From positions 124,001 to 188,000 of the forward strand of contig PDRY01000012.1 in the NCBI GenBank assembly GCA_002748265.1: DNA of 64,000 nucleotides, read 5' to 3'. The translations under genes and the position numbers were made by a program. The notes under the pieces were generated by a model. The model was not told the origin of the DNA and did not search any database. It saw nothing but the letters and a program-made list of their open reading frames with translations. The stretch is from Rhodobacterales bacterium. Its GTDB lineage: Bacteria > Pseudomonadota > Alphaproteobacteria > Rhodobacterales > Rhodobacteraceae. Shown here in pieces: positions 15,917 through 23,988 of the stretch (the stretch's first letter is position 1; every line of letters starts with the position of its first letter).

Positions 15917-17941
15917 ATGCGCGGGCCATCGCCCGTCTCAGCCGCCGCACCGGAGCCATCCGGGCGGCGGCTCTTCGTTTTCTCGGGCGGGTTCCTGTGG
16001 CAGCGGCGGGTACGGCGCATTCTGTCTTTGGCCGGATACCGGATTACACTGGGCCGCCCCGGTGCGGATGACCTGGTCAGTGTCTGGGGAAACACCCCCG
16101 TTTCAGCCCGCGGCAGACGCGTGGCCGAAGCCACCGGGGCGCGGATCGTCACGGTTGAGGATGCCTTCCTGCGCTCGCTCCACCCCGGTCGCAGCGGCGC
16201 GCCGCCGCTCGGTCTGCTGATCGACGATCAGGGCCTGCATTTCGACGGCAGCGGGCCTTCACGGCTGGAGACGATCCTGGCCACGCACCCGCTGGACGAC
16301 ACCGCCCTTTTGAACCGCGCCCGCGAAGGGATCTGGCGCGGGCGGGCCGCACATCTGAGCAAATACAGCGCCACGGACCCGGACGCGCCGGTCCCTGATC
16401 CGGGCTATGTGCTGGTGATCGACCAGACCGAAGGAGACGCCTCGGTGCGGGCCTCGGGCGGCAACAAGGCCCGCTTTGCGGAGATGCTGACCGAAGCCCG
16501 GCTGGAGCACCCCGGCGCCCGGATCGTCATCAAGACCCACCCGGAAACCGTACGCGGCCTGCGCGGCGGGCATTTTGGCGATGCGCTGCCCGACGGCGTG
16601 AGCCTCTACTCCGGGCCCGCCTCACCCTGGGTGCTGCTGGAGGGGGCCGTGGCGGTCTATACGCTATCGTCCCAGATGGGGTTCGAAGCGATCCTGGCCG
16701 GGCACCGCCCTGTCGTGTTCGGGCAGCCGTTCTACGCGGGCTGGGGGCTGACGGACGACCGCGCCCCGGTGGACAGACGGCAACGGCGCCTGACCCGCGC
16801 CCAGCTTTTTGCGGGCGCCATGATCCTCGCGCCGACCTGGTATGATCCCTACCGCGACCGGCTGGGCACCTTCGAAGACGCCCTTGGCGCCATGGAAGCG
16901 CAAGCCCGTGCCTGGCGCGAAGACCGCGCGGGCTGGATCGCCTCTGGAATGCGGCTCTGGAAACGCCCGGCCCTGCGCCGGTTCTACGGACAGGCCAAGG
17001 GAGTGCGCTTTGCGCAAGCCCCCCGCGCAGACCTGCTTGCCGCCCGCAGCGGCGCGCAGCGGATGGGCTGGGCATCAAAGGCAGAGCCCGACGCGATCCA
17101 GGTCGAGGATGGGCTGCTGCGCTCGAACGGGCTGGGCGCGCAATTGGTTCCACCGCTCTCGCTCGTCGCGGACGATCTCGGCATCTACTATGACCCGACC
17201 CGCGAAAGCCGTCTGGAGCGGCTCATCATCAGCGCGGCGGGCCTGCCCGACACCGCGCTTGAGCGGGCAGACAGGCTGATCAGCCTGCTCAACCGGGCGG
17301 GGCTAAGCAAATACAACCTCCCCGAAGGCGCGCTCCCGAAGATGCCCGAAGGCCGCCGCGTTCTGGTCGTGGGACAGGTGGAAGACGACGCCTCCATCCG
17401 GCTCGGAGCCGAACGGGTCGCCACCAATCGCGGGCTGCTCGAAGCCGCGCGGGCGGCCCTTCCCGGCGCGGTCCTGCTATGGAAGCCGCATCCGGACGTA
17501 GAAGCGGGGCTCAGGCCCGGCGCCGTTGAGGATGCCGCCGCGCTCTGCGACGTCGTGCTGTCCAACGTGAACGCCAGCCAGGCCATTACCATGGCGGATG
17601 AGGTCTGGACAATGACCTCTTCTTTGGGGTTCGAGGCGCTGCTGCGCGGGCGCAAGGTGACCTGCCTGGGCGCGCCGTTCTATGCGGGGTGGGGCCTGAC
17701 CACCGATCTGGACCCGACACCTGATCGCCGCCGCGCGGCACGGCCCAGTCTCGCCGCTCTGACCCACGCGGTACTGATCGCCTACCCGCGCTATCACGAC
17801 CCGGTGTCGAATCTGCCCTGCCCTGTTGAAATCGCCGTGGCACGGTTGTCCAAGGGAACACCGTCCCCGCGCGGCGCCGGGCTGCGACTTTTGGCCAAAG
17901 CTCAGGGCGTGCTGGCCAGCCAACCCTGGCTGTGGCGGTGA
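15917..17941 (+). CDS. kpsC: Capsule biosynthesis protein KpsC (dual Kdo transferase)
   Basis: KpsC extends the Kdo linker that joins capsule to its lipid anchor. Two related modules are visible in 674 residues: TVEDAFLRSLHPG and LGLLIDDQGLHFDGSGPSRLE in the first, QVEDGLLRSNGLG and LSLVADDLGIYYDPTRESRLE in the second. Each has a nucleotide-sugar part (IVIKTHPETVRG, FGQPFYAGWGLT; LLWKPHPDVEAG, LGAPFYAGWGLT). The ATG chosen follows the previous stop by one base. Its end lies 4 bases from the end of ribD on the other strand. Confidence 0.93.
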   Translation: MRGPSPVSAAAPEPSGRRLFVFSGGFLWQRRVRRILSLAGYRITLGRPGADDLVSVWGNTPVSARGRRVAEATGARIVTVEDAFLRSLHPGRSGAPPLGLLIDDQGLHFDGSGPSRLETILATHPLDDTALLNRAREGIWRGRAAHLSKYSATDPDAPVPDPGYVLVIDQTEGDASVRASGGNKARFAEMLTEARLEHPGARIVIKTHPETVRGLRGGHFGDALPDGVSLYSGPASPWVLLEGAVAVYTLSSQMGFEAILAGHRPVVFGQPFYAGWGLTDDRAPVDRRQRRLTRAQLFAGAMILAPTWYDPYRDRLGTFEDALGAMEAQARAWREDRAGWIASGMRLWKRPALRRFYGQAKGVRFAQAPRADLLAARSGAQRMGWASKAEPDAIQVEDGLLRSNGLGAQLVPPLSLVADDLGIYYDPTRESRLERLIISAAGLPDTALERADRLISLLNRAGLSKYNLPEGALPKMPEGRRVLVVGQVEDDASIRLGAERVATNRGLLEAARAALPGAVLLWKPHPDVEAGLRPGAVEDAAALCDVVLSNVNASQAITMADEVWTMTSSLGFEALLRGRKVTCLGAPFYAGWGLTTDLDPTPDRRRAARPSLAALTHAVLIAYPRYHDPVSNLPCPVEIAVARLSKGTPSPRGAGLRLLAKAQGVLASQPWLWR

Positions 17942-17945
17942 TCCT

Positions 17946-19049
17946 TTAGAGAGCGCCCTGCGGCACCCATTCATGAAGAAGATCGGCCCCGATCGGGCGG
18001 GTCCCCACCAGCCGGAACCGAGGCGCTTCGGCCAATCGGTCCAGCCCCATGGCGCCAAGCGCAGGCACGCCCTCGGCCCCAAGCGCCAGCCCTGCGGTCA
18101 TGCCCACCAGACGATCCACCAGCCCGGCCCCGATCAGGGCAGAGGCCAGCGTTCCGCCGCCTTCGCAGAACACCCGCGTGAGGCCCGCTGCACCAAGCGC
18201 GCGCAGCGCGGAGGGCAAGTCGATCTGGCGTCCCTGCGCGGGGCATTCGATCAGGCGAGCGCCGACCTGTTCCCAGCTTTGCCGGGCCTCATCGCTCGCA
18301 TCCGCTCCATGGATCAGCCAGACCGGCTGTTCATGCGCCGTCACGAAGAGCTTTCCATCCCGAGGAACATCCAGTTTACGCGAGAGCACCACCCGGACCG
18401 GATTTGGCCGAGCGCCCTGCCCTCGCACGTCCAGCATGGGATCATCAGCCCGCGCGGTCCCCGCCCCGACCATCACCGCATCGTGCCCGGCGCGCAGCGC
18501 ATGGACATGGGCCCGCGCGTCGGGCCCGGTGATCCACCGGCTCTCACCGGTCGCGGTTGCGATCCGCCCGTCAAACGAGCTGGCCAGCTTGAGCGTCACC
18601 ATCGGCCGCCCCTGCGTGATCCGGGTCAGGAACCCTGCCAGATCCTGCCGCGCCTGATCCGCCATAAGGCCGGTTTCGACCATCACCCCGGCGGCACGCA
18701 ACATGGCATGGCCGCGTCCGCCGACACGGGGGTCGGGGTCTTCAAGTGCTGTGACCACTCGGCCGATGCCCGCGTCGATCAAGGTCTGCGCGCAAGGCGG
18801 CGTCTGGCCGTGATGGGCGCAGGGCTCAAGGGTGACATAGGCCGTGGCGCCGCGCGCCGCCTGCCCGGCCTGCGCCAGAGCCTGCGGCTCTGCATGGGGG
18901 CGACCGCCGGGGGCCGTGCGGCCGCGGCCCAGAACGCGGCCATCGCGCACGATCACACAGCCCACGGCGGGGTTCGGCCAACACTGCCCAAGCCCACGCC
19001 GCCCAAGCGCGAGCGCATGGGTCATATGGGCACGGTCCTGATCGGTCAT
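17946..19049 (-). CDS. ribD: Riboflavin biosynthesis protein RibD (deaminase-reductase)
   Basis: RibD performs the second and third steps of the pathway, deaminating and then reducing the pyrimidine. The deaminase half has the zinc motif PHAEPQAL near 51-58 and [11 protein letters not shown] near 76-86; the reductase half has [34 protein letters not shown] and [13 protein letters not shown]. 367 residues, normal. It starts on an ATGA overlap with nrdR. The rest of the riboflavin genes lie about 4.7 kb away beyond the capsule genes and on the same strand. Confidence 0.96.
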   Translation of the reverse strand: MTDQDRAHMTHALALGRRGLGQCWPNPAVGCVIVRDGRVLGRGRTAPGGRPHAEPQALAQAGQAARGATAYVTLEPCAHHGQTPPCAQTLIDAGIGRVVTALEDPDPRVGGRGHAMLRAAGVMVETGLMADQARQDLAGFLTRITQGRPMVTLKLASSFDGRIATATGESRWITGPDARAHVHALRAGHDAVMVGAGTARADDPMLDVRGQGARPNPVRVVLSRKLDVPRDGKLFVTAHEQPVWLIHGADASDEARQSWEQVGARLIECPAQGRQIDLPSALRALGAAGLTRVFCEGGGTLASALIGAGLVDRLVGMTAGLALGAEGVPALGAMGLDRLAEAPRFRLVGTRPIGADLLHEWVPQGAL

Positions 19050-19516
19050 TCTTCCGGGGCTGGCTCGTCGGGGCGCAGTTCGCTCACGAACTTGTCGAAA
19101 TCATCCGCCGCCTGGAAGTTCTTGTAGACCGACGCGAAGCGCACATAGGCTACCGTGTCGATCCGAGCGAGGCTCTCCATGACGATCTCACCGATCACCT
19201 TGGAGGGAATGTCGGTCTCGCCCATGCTTTCAAGCCGACGCACAATGCCCGAAATCATCTGGTCGATGCGCTCGGGCTCGACGGGGCGCTTCTGCATCGA
19301 AATGCGGATCGAGCGTTCCAGCTTGTCCCGGTCGAAATCTTCGCGCTTGCCGTTGGATTTGATCACCACAAGGTCGCGCAGCTGCACGCGCTCATAGGTC
19401 GTGAACCGCCCGCCGCAAGCCGGGCAAAACCGGCGCCGACGGATCGCGACATGATCTTCAGCCGGGCGGCTGTCTTTCACCTGGGTATCGACATTTCCAC
19501 AAAACGGGCAACGCAT
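19046..19516 (-). CDS. nrdR: Transcriptional repressor NrdR
   Basis: NrdR represses ribonucleotide reductase genes in response to bound ATP/dATP. The N-terminal zinc ribbon [18 protein letters not shown] with CPAC at 31-34 and the ATP-cone ([20 protein letters not shown] near 51-70) are intact; 156 residues. It heads the nrdR-ribD unit, a pairing common in bacteria. A perfect DnaA box lies 46 bases before its start codon. Confidence 0.96.
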   Translation of the reverse strand: MRCPFCGNVDTQVKDSRPAEDHVAIRRRRFCPACGGRFTTYERVQLRDLVVIKSNGKREDFDRDKLERSIRISMQKRPVEPERIDQMISGIVRRLESMGETDIPSKVIGEIVMESLARIDTVAYVRFASVYKNFQAADDFDKFVSELRPDEPAPEE

Positions 19517-19561
19517 GTTCGTCCTCGCTCAAATCCTGCTCGTGTGGGGGTATGGCTCCAC

Positions 19562-19570
19562 TTATCCACA
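19562..19570 (+). promoter_or_regulatory. DnaA box upstream of nrdR
   Basis: TTATCCACA, a full match to the consensus high-affinity DnaA site, lies in the nrdR promoter region. No second box is evident nearby, so this is not an origin; it would fit DnaA control of the ribonucleotide reductase repressor. Confidence 0.5.
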
Positions 19571-19653
19571 GCGACTATAGGCGCGACGCGAGGTCTTGGG
19601 TAGGGCGTAAATCCAAAGGGCCGATATTGTGGCGGACGAAGCGCGTTTGCGCG

Positions 19654-19830
19654 TTACTCCTCTGCGTGCTCGTCCAGATACTCGCGGATGAACCGCCGGA
19701 TCTCGCGCGCGGCACTGGTGTCCATGTCCTTGCACAGCGCCACAAAGGCGTCGCGATCTTCCTTATCCAGCCGCAAAATGAGCTGACTATCCTTCTTCGC
19801 CGACTTCTTGTCGGACTTTTTCTTCGGCAT
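19654..19830 (-). CDS. Small ribbon-helix-helix DNA-binding protein
   Basis: A 58-residue protein with a lysine-rich N-terminus (MPKKKSDKKSAKKDS) followed by a ribbon-helix-helix pattern: strand QLILRLDKEDRDAF, helix FVALCKDMD, turn and second helix TSAAREIRRFIREYLDEHA. This is the CopG/Arc type used by many autoregulators and antitoxins. No toxin gene follows it on the minus strand. Two inverted repeats sit in the AT-rich gap in front of it and would be natural operators. An in-frame ATG 45 bases upstream would place its N-terminus inside this gap and is less likely. Confidence 0.7.
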   Translation of the reverse strand: MPKKKSDKKSAKKDSQLILRLDKEDRDAFVALCKDMDTSAAREIRRFIREYLDEHAEE

Positions 19831-19863
19831 TGCGTGAACCCGCTCTTGAAAACTGGATAGCAT

Positions 19864-19898
19864 ATGTATATACATTAGCTATCGCTATCATATAGCGA
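19864..19898. promoter_or_regulatory. Two inverted repeats in the divergent RHH/36-codon promoter
   Basis: ATGTATATACAT (19864-19875) is a perfect 12-base palindrome, and TCGCTAT-CAT-ATAGCGA (19882-19898) is a perfect 7-bp inverted repeat. The stretch is far more AT-rich than its surroundings. Both lie between the RHH gene and the small plus-strand gene, so either could be an RHH-protein operator. Confidence 0.55.
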
Positions 19899-19929
19899 AG
19901 AGCCCTATCGAAGCAACAAGGAGAAGACA

Positions 19930-20040
19930 ATGCTTGTCCAAGCCCGATCCATCTTGACCCGGCAACGCCTGGACTGGAACCGCCCGCGCCTGAGCTGGGT
20001 GTCCGACACGTTCTATCGTCTGCGCCGCGAAGCCCGCTAA
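19930..20040 (+). CDS. 36-residue basic peptide upstream of apt
   Basis: The frame MLVQARSILTRQRLDWNRPR and LSWVSDTFYRLRREAR has an excellent AAGGAGA ribosome binding site 6 bases before its ATG. It contains 9 arginines and 3 tryptophan/tyrosine-type residues per 36 and no hydrophobic span, so a cytoplasmic nucleic-acid or membrane-surface binding peptide is conceivable. It diverges from the RHH gene and precedes apt by 61 bases. A perfect 9-bp stem-loop includes its stop codon. I know no family; it could also be a leader peptide controlling apt. Confidence 0.5.
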   Translation: MLVQARSILTRQRLDWNRPRLSWVSDTFYRLRREAR

Positions 20041-20057
20041 ACGCTTGCTTTAGCGGG
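20033..20057 (+). promoter_or_regulatory. Stem-loop over the stop codon of the 36-codon gene
   Basis: CCCGCTAAA and TTTAGCGGG form a perfect 9-bp stem with loop CGCTTGC. The stop codon TAA lies inside the left arm, so ribosomes finishing the small gene would melt it. No T-run follows; it may tune apt expression rather than end the transcript. Confidence 0.5.
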
Positions 20058-20101
20058 TCAAGCACGCCATGAGAGTCCCGGCCTGAAAAGGAGCCCGGAC
20101 A

Positions 20102-20644
20102 ATGGCGCATACTGCCCCCCGCCTCGAAGACCTGATCCGCACGATCCCCGATTTCCCTAAGCCGGGGGTCATGTTCCGCGACGTCACAACCCTGTTCGCG
20201 GATGCGCGCGGTTTTCGCATCGCCGTTGATCGGCTTCTTGCCCCCTATGCCGGACAAAGGATCGACAAGGTCGCCGCGCTCGAAGCGCGCGGCTTCATCA
20301 TGGGCGGCGCCATGGCACACCAGCTGGGCTGCGGCTTTGTTCCGATCCGCAAGGCCGGAAAACTGCCCGGCGCCACCATCAGCGAACGCTATGAGCTGGA
20401 ATACGGTGAGGCCGTGGTGGAACTCCACGACGACGCGATCAGTGCTGGCGAACATGTTCTGCTGGTCGATGACCTGCTGGCCACGGGCGGCACTGCCGAA
20501 GCCGGGATCAAACTGATCGAAAGGCTGGGCGGACAAATCGTCGGCTGCGCCTTCTTCGTCGATCTGCCCGATCTGGGCGGGCGCGCAAAGCTCGAAGCCA
20601 TGGGGTTCGAACTGCACACGCTGATCAGCTACGAAGGCGACTGA
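20102..20644 (+). CDS. apt: Adenine phosphoribosyltransferase
   Basis: Apt salvages adenine to AMP using PRPP. The 180 residues show [20 protein letters not shown] near 13-32, [19 protein letters not shown] near 58-76, and the PRPP loop [18 protein letters not shown] near 118-135. A GGAGC site precedes the ATG (AAAAGGAG). Its 3' end overlaps the FAD oxidase gene on the other strand by 16 bases. A PfkB-type nucleoside kinase and a BMP-type importer elsewhere in the window would fit purine salvage. Confidence 0.96.
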   Translation: MAHTAPRLEDLIRTIPDFPKPGVMFRDVTTLFADARGFRIAVDRLLAPYAGQRIDKVAALEARGFIMGGAMAHQLGCGFVPIRKAGKLPGATISERYELEYGEAVVELHDDAISAGEHVLLVDDLLATGGTAEAGIKLIERLGGQIVGCAFFVDLPDLGGRAKLEAMGFELHTLISYEGD

Positions 20645-22026
20645 AGCACCGCGCCGGGGTTCAGAATCCCCTTGGGGTCCAAAGCCGTCTTGATCGCCCG
20701 CATCATCGCCAGTTTCACCGGATCACCATAGCGCTCTAGGTCTCCGGCCTTGAGCCGCCCCACCCCGTGTTCGGCGCTAAAACTGCCTCCCATCTGCATC
20801 ACCAGATCGTGGATCGCCCGGCTGACCTCAGCCCGCACGGGATCGTACACTGTCCGCGCCTCTCCCACACGCGGGAAGACATTATAGTGCAGGTTGCCAT
20901 CCCCCAGATGGCCAAAACAGTTGATCCGCAGGGGCGCGATTTCCGCCACAATCGCAGGGGCCCGCGCAATAAAGTCCGGCACCCGCGCCACCGGCAGCGC
21001 AATGTCATGAGAGGCCACCGCCCCCACCCGGCGATTGGCCGCCGGGATGTTTTCCCGCAGGGCCCAGATCGCCTGTCGCTGCGCCTCGGATTGCGCGATC
21101 ACGCCATCGTCGCACAGCCCGGCCTCCATCGCCTCGGCAAAAAGAGCCTCCAGCACCGCGTCTGGCGCCAGCCCTTCGGGCAGGCCCAGCTCGATCAGGA
21201 CCATCCAGTCTGGCACCGGGTCCAAAGGCATCGCCACCTCCGGGCCAACCTCGTGCAGGAAGGCCGCGCCTTGGGCTGAGATCAGCTCAAAGGCCGAGAC
21301 CGCCTCACCAACCCGCGCCTGCGCCCGCGCCAAAAGATCCAGCGCAGCTTCCGGGCTTTCCACAGCCAGCAATGCCGTGCCCACTCCGCGCGGGCGCGGG
21401 AACAGGCGCAGACTGGCCGCGGTGATAATGCCGAGCGTGCCCTCGGATCCGATCAGCAGATCGCGCAGATCATAGCCGGTGTTGTCCTTCCGAAGACCGC
21501 TCAGCCCCCGATAGACGGACCCATCGGCCAGGACTGCCTCCACTCCCAGACACAGCGCCCGCGCATTGCCATAGCGCAGAACGTTCACCCCGCCCGCATT
21601 GGTCGCAAGCAACCCGCCGATCTGGGCAGAGCCCTCCGACGCCAACGAGAGCGGGAAAAGCCGGTCCTGCGCCTCTGCCGCCGCCTGAATGCTCGCCAGA
21701 ACCGCCCCCGCCTGAGCCTCAATCACATCCGCTCCAACCGCGCGGATGCCGGCCATGCGGTGCAGCGACAAAACGACCGGAGGCGTGTCACTCGGCTTGA
21801 TCTGCCCCCCGACGAGCCCCGTCCCCCCGCCATAAGGCACCACGGGCACGCTCGCATCATGGCACAGCCGCAAGACCGCACTCACCTCTTCGCGCGATCC
21901 GGGCGCGACCACTTTGCCCTGACCGCGAAACCGCCCGCGCGGCTCGGTTAGAAACGGGGCCGGATCGGGAAATGCCGCAGGCGGAAGCTCATCGCGCAGC
22001 CGTGCTAGCACATCATCGGCATCCAT
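20629..22026 (-). CDS. FAD-linked 2-hydroxyacid dehydrogenase (GlcD/D-LDH family)
   Basis: A 465-residue flavoprotein. The FAD-binding PCMH domain has [17 protein letters not shown] near 65-80, [20 protein letters not shown] near 125-144 and [15 protein letters not shown] near 175-190; the C-terminal cap has [17 protein letters not shown] and the end motif AEHGVGRLK and [10 protein letters not shown]. It oxidises a D-2-hydroxyacid such as glycolate, lactate or 2-hydroxyglutarate; which one cannot be said. The ATG used has an AAGAAGGGA site donated by an intergenic repeat copy. A longer frame to 22131 only translates that repeat. Confidence 0.9.
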   Translation of the reverse strand: MDADDVLARLRDELPPAAFPDPAPFLTEPRGRFRGQGKVVAPGSREEVSAVLRLCHDASVPVVPYGGGTGLVGGQIKPSDTPPVVLSLHRMAGIRAVGADVIEAQAGAVLASIQAAAEAQDRLFPLSLASEGSAQIGGLLATNAGGVNVLRYGNARALCLGVEAVLADGSVYRGLSGLRKDNTGYDLRDLLIGSEGTLGIITAASLRLFPRPRGVGTALLAVESPEAALDLLARAQARVGEAVSAFELISAQGAAFLHEVGPEVAMPLDPVPDWMVLIELGLPEGLAPDAVLEALFAEAMEAGLCDDGVIAQSEAQRQAIWALRENIPAANRRVGAVASHDIALPVARVPDFIARAPAIVAEIAPLRINCFGHLGDGNLHYNVFPRVGEARTVYDPVRAEVSRAIHDLVMQMGGSFSAEHGVGRLKAGDLERYGDPVKLAMMRAIKTALDPKGILNPGAVLQSPS

Positions 22027-22032
22027 GCGGTC

Positions 22033-22095
22033 ATCCCTTCTTATTTGTTCAAATACCTTCTGGGGGAGCGCGAGGGGGGCGAAGCGCCCCCTCGC
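22033..22095 (-). repeat. Intergenic hairpin repeat, copy C
   Basis: TTCTTATTTGTTCAAATACCT is followed by a G-rich stretch and the hairpin GCGAGGGGG/CCCCCTCGC (22070-22095). It matches the copies at about 37.75 kb (opposite orientation) and 44.92 kb. It lies between a GNAT gene and the FAD oxidase, both on the minus strand. Confidence 0.7.
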
Positions 22096-22147
22096 CCCGG
22101 TCGCCCGAAGGGCGAAATCATCGCCGATCACCCGAAGGCCGAAACGC

Positions 22148-22726
22148 TCAGCTCACTTTCCCCCGCCGATCACTCCGCAGATTGGCATAGAGCACGTGGT
22201 TCCGCCACCGCCCGTTGATCTGAAGATAGCTCTGCGCGACGCCCTCATATTTGTAGCCGCAGCTTTCCAGCAGGCGGCGCGAAGGCGCGTTCTCGGGCAG
22301 GCAGCCGCTTTCGATCCGGCTCAGATCCAGCCGGTGGAACGCGTGATGCACCACCGCCAAAAGCGCCTCGCGCATATAGCCCTGACGGGCGTGGCGCTGC
22401 CCGGTCCAGTAGCCGGTCGTGCCCGCCTGAGCAGGCCCGCGCCGGATGTTGTCCAGGGTAATGCCCCCGACCAACGTCTCATCCGACCGCCGGATCAGGA
22501 ACAGCGGCATGGCGCTGCCGCGGGCGATGGATTTCTGCGCCCAGTAAACACGGTTCGTAAACGCCCGGCGCGACAGGTGATCTTCGGCCCAAGATGGCTC
22601 CCACGGCTGCAAGAACCCCTGGCTTTCCAGCCGCAGCTCGGCCCATTGCCGATGATCGCCGTGCTCGGGCGGGCGGAGCGTCAGACGCTCCGTCTCGATC
22701 TTGAGCTTGCGGCGCCCGCGCAGCAT
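22148..22726 (-). CDS. RimJ-like GNAT acetyltransferase
   Basis: A 192-residue GNAT protein resembling RimJ (acetylates ribosomal protein S5): KIETERLTLRPPEHGD near 9-24, LFLIRRSDETLVGGITLDNIRR near 75-96, YWTGQRHARQGYMREALLAVV with the acetyl-CoA loop, and ESGCLPENAPSRRLLESCGY. The ending QINGRWRNHVLYANL is also RimJ-like. It overlaps the M16 peptidase gene by one base (TGATG) and is the last gene of the long coxII-thrC unit. Confidence 0.85.
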   Translation of the reverse strand: MLRGRRKLKIETERLTLRPPEHGDHRQWAELRLESQGFLQPWEPSWAEDHLSRRAFTNRVYWAQKSIARGSAMPLFLIRRSDETLVGGITLDNIRRGPAQAGTTGYWTGQRHARQGYMREALLAVVHHAFHRLDLSRIESGCLPENAPSRRLLESCGYKYEGVAQSYLQINGRWRNHVLYANLRSDRRGKVS

Positions 22727-23988
22727 CAGGCGGCGAGCCGTTCGCGCAGGGCTTCGAGCGGCGGCAGCGCTTGTCCCGGCCCATAGACCGCTAGCGCCAT
22801 GCCCGAGCGCGCCATGGAACCCGCGAAATCGCGCACCATCTCGACGCTCACCGCGTCGATCTTCTCGACCGTCTCGTCCAAAGACGGAACGCGGCCCCAG
22901 ATCGACACCATCCGCGCCAGCCGCTCGGCCCGGTTCGACGGGCTCTCCAGCCCCATCAGCATCCCGGCTTTCATCTGCGCACGGGCACGGGCCAGCTCCG
23001 CCTCGGTCATGTCCGACGCCGCGCGGCGCAGCTCGTCCATTGTGACGTTGGCCAGCTCTTCGACCTGCCCGGCGGAGGTGCCGGCATAGATCGTGGTCAT
23101 GCCCGTATCCCAATAGGCTCCGGCCTGAGCGAAGGTCGTGTAGCACAGCCCCCGCTTTTCGCGCAGCTCCTGGAACAGGCGCGACGACATGCCTCCGCCC
23201 AGGGCGGAAGCCAGGATCTGCGCCGTAAAGATCGCCGGGTCGCGATAGTCCGGCCCCTCGAAGGCCATCGCCAGATGGACCTGCTCAAGCGTCTTGAGCT
23301 CGCGCCATTCTCCGCCCGCGAACCGGGCGGGCGCCGCATCCGGCCGCGCGCAGGAGCGCGGCAGGTGGCCAAAGAGGGCCTCAGCCTCGCGGCAGAGCGC
23401 TTCGTGATCGACCGCCCCGGCCGCCGCCAGGATCATCTGCCCGGGTCCGTAATGCTGCCCGACAAAGGCGCGCAGATCCCCCTGCCCAAAGGCCTTCACC
23501 CGCTCCGCCGGGCCCAGGATCGACCGGCCAAGCGGCTGATCGGGGAAGGCGGCCTCTTGCAGCCAGTCGAATACGATGTCGTCCGGCGTATCCAGAGCCT
23601 GACCGATCTCTTGCAAGATCACCCCGCGCTCTACCTCGATCTCATGGGGATCGAAGACGGGGTTCAGCAGAATATCAGCCAGAAGATCGAGCGCGAGCCC
23701 AGTGTCTTCCTCCAGAACGCGCGCGTAGTAGGCCGTCATCTCGCGCGAGGTGTAGGCGTTGATGTACCCCCCCACGTCTTCGATCTCTTCCGCGATCTGC
23801 AGGGCACTGCGCCGCTTGGTGCCCTTGAAGGCCATATGCTCAAGGAAATGGGCGATGCCGTTTTGCGCTGCGTCTTCGTGACGCCCGCCCGCCTCGACCC
23901 AGATGCCGAGCGAGGCGCTTTTCATGGACGGCATCCGCTCTGTCACGATGCGAAAGCCGTTGGGCAGGGTATGGGTCTGAACAGTCAC
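22726..23988 (-). CDS. M16 family zinc metallopeptidase
   Basis: A 420-residue peptidase with the inverted zinc motif HFLEHMAFKGT: His47, Glu50 and His51, plus the downstream Glu within VERGVILQEI. It resembles mitochondrial processing peptidase beta subunits and their alphaproteobacterial relatives. The C-terminal M16 domain has LREKRGLCYTTFAQAG. It is soluble with no signal peptide. It starts with GTG on a GTGA overlap with thrC. Only one M16 gene is present here, whereas pairs (active and inactive) are frequent in other bacteria. Confidence 0.93.
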   Translation of the reverse strand: MTVQTHTLPNGFRIVTERMPSMKSASLGIWVEAGGRHEDAAQNGIAHFLEHMAFKGTKRRSALQIAEEIEDVGGYINAYTSREMTAYYARVLEEDTGLALDLLADILLNPVFDPHEIEVERGVILQEIGQALDTPDDIVFDWLQEAAFPDQPLGRSILGPAERVKAFGQGDLRAFVGQHYGPGQMILAAAGAVDHEALCREAEALFGHLPRSCARPDAAPARFAGGEWRELKTLEQVHLAMAFEGPDYRDPAIFTAQILASALGGGMSSRLFQELREKRGLCYTTFAQAGAYWDTGMTTIYAGTSAGQVEELANVTMDELRRAASDMTEAELARARAQMKAGMLMGLESPSNRAERLARMVSIWGRVPSLDETVEKIDAVSVEMVRDFAGSMARSGMALAVYGPGQALPPLEALRERLAA

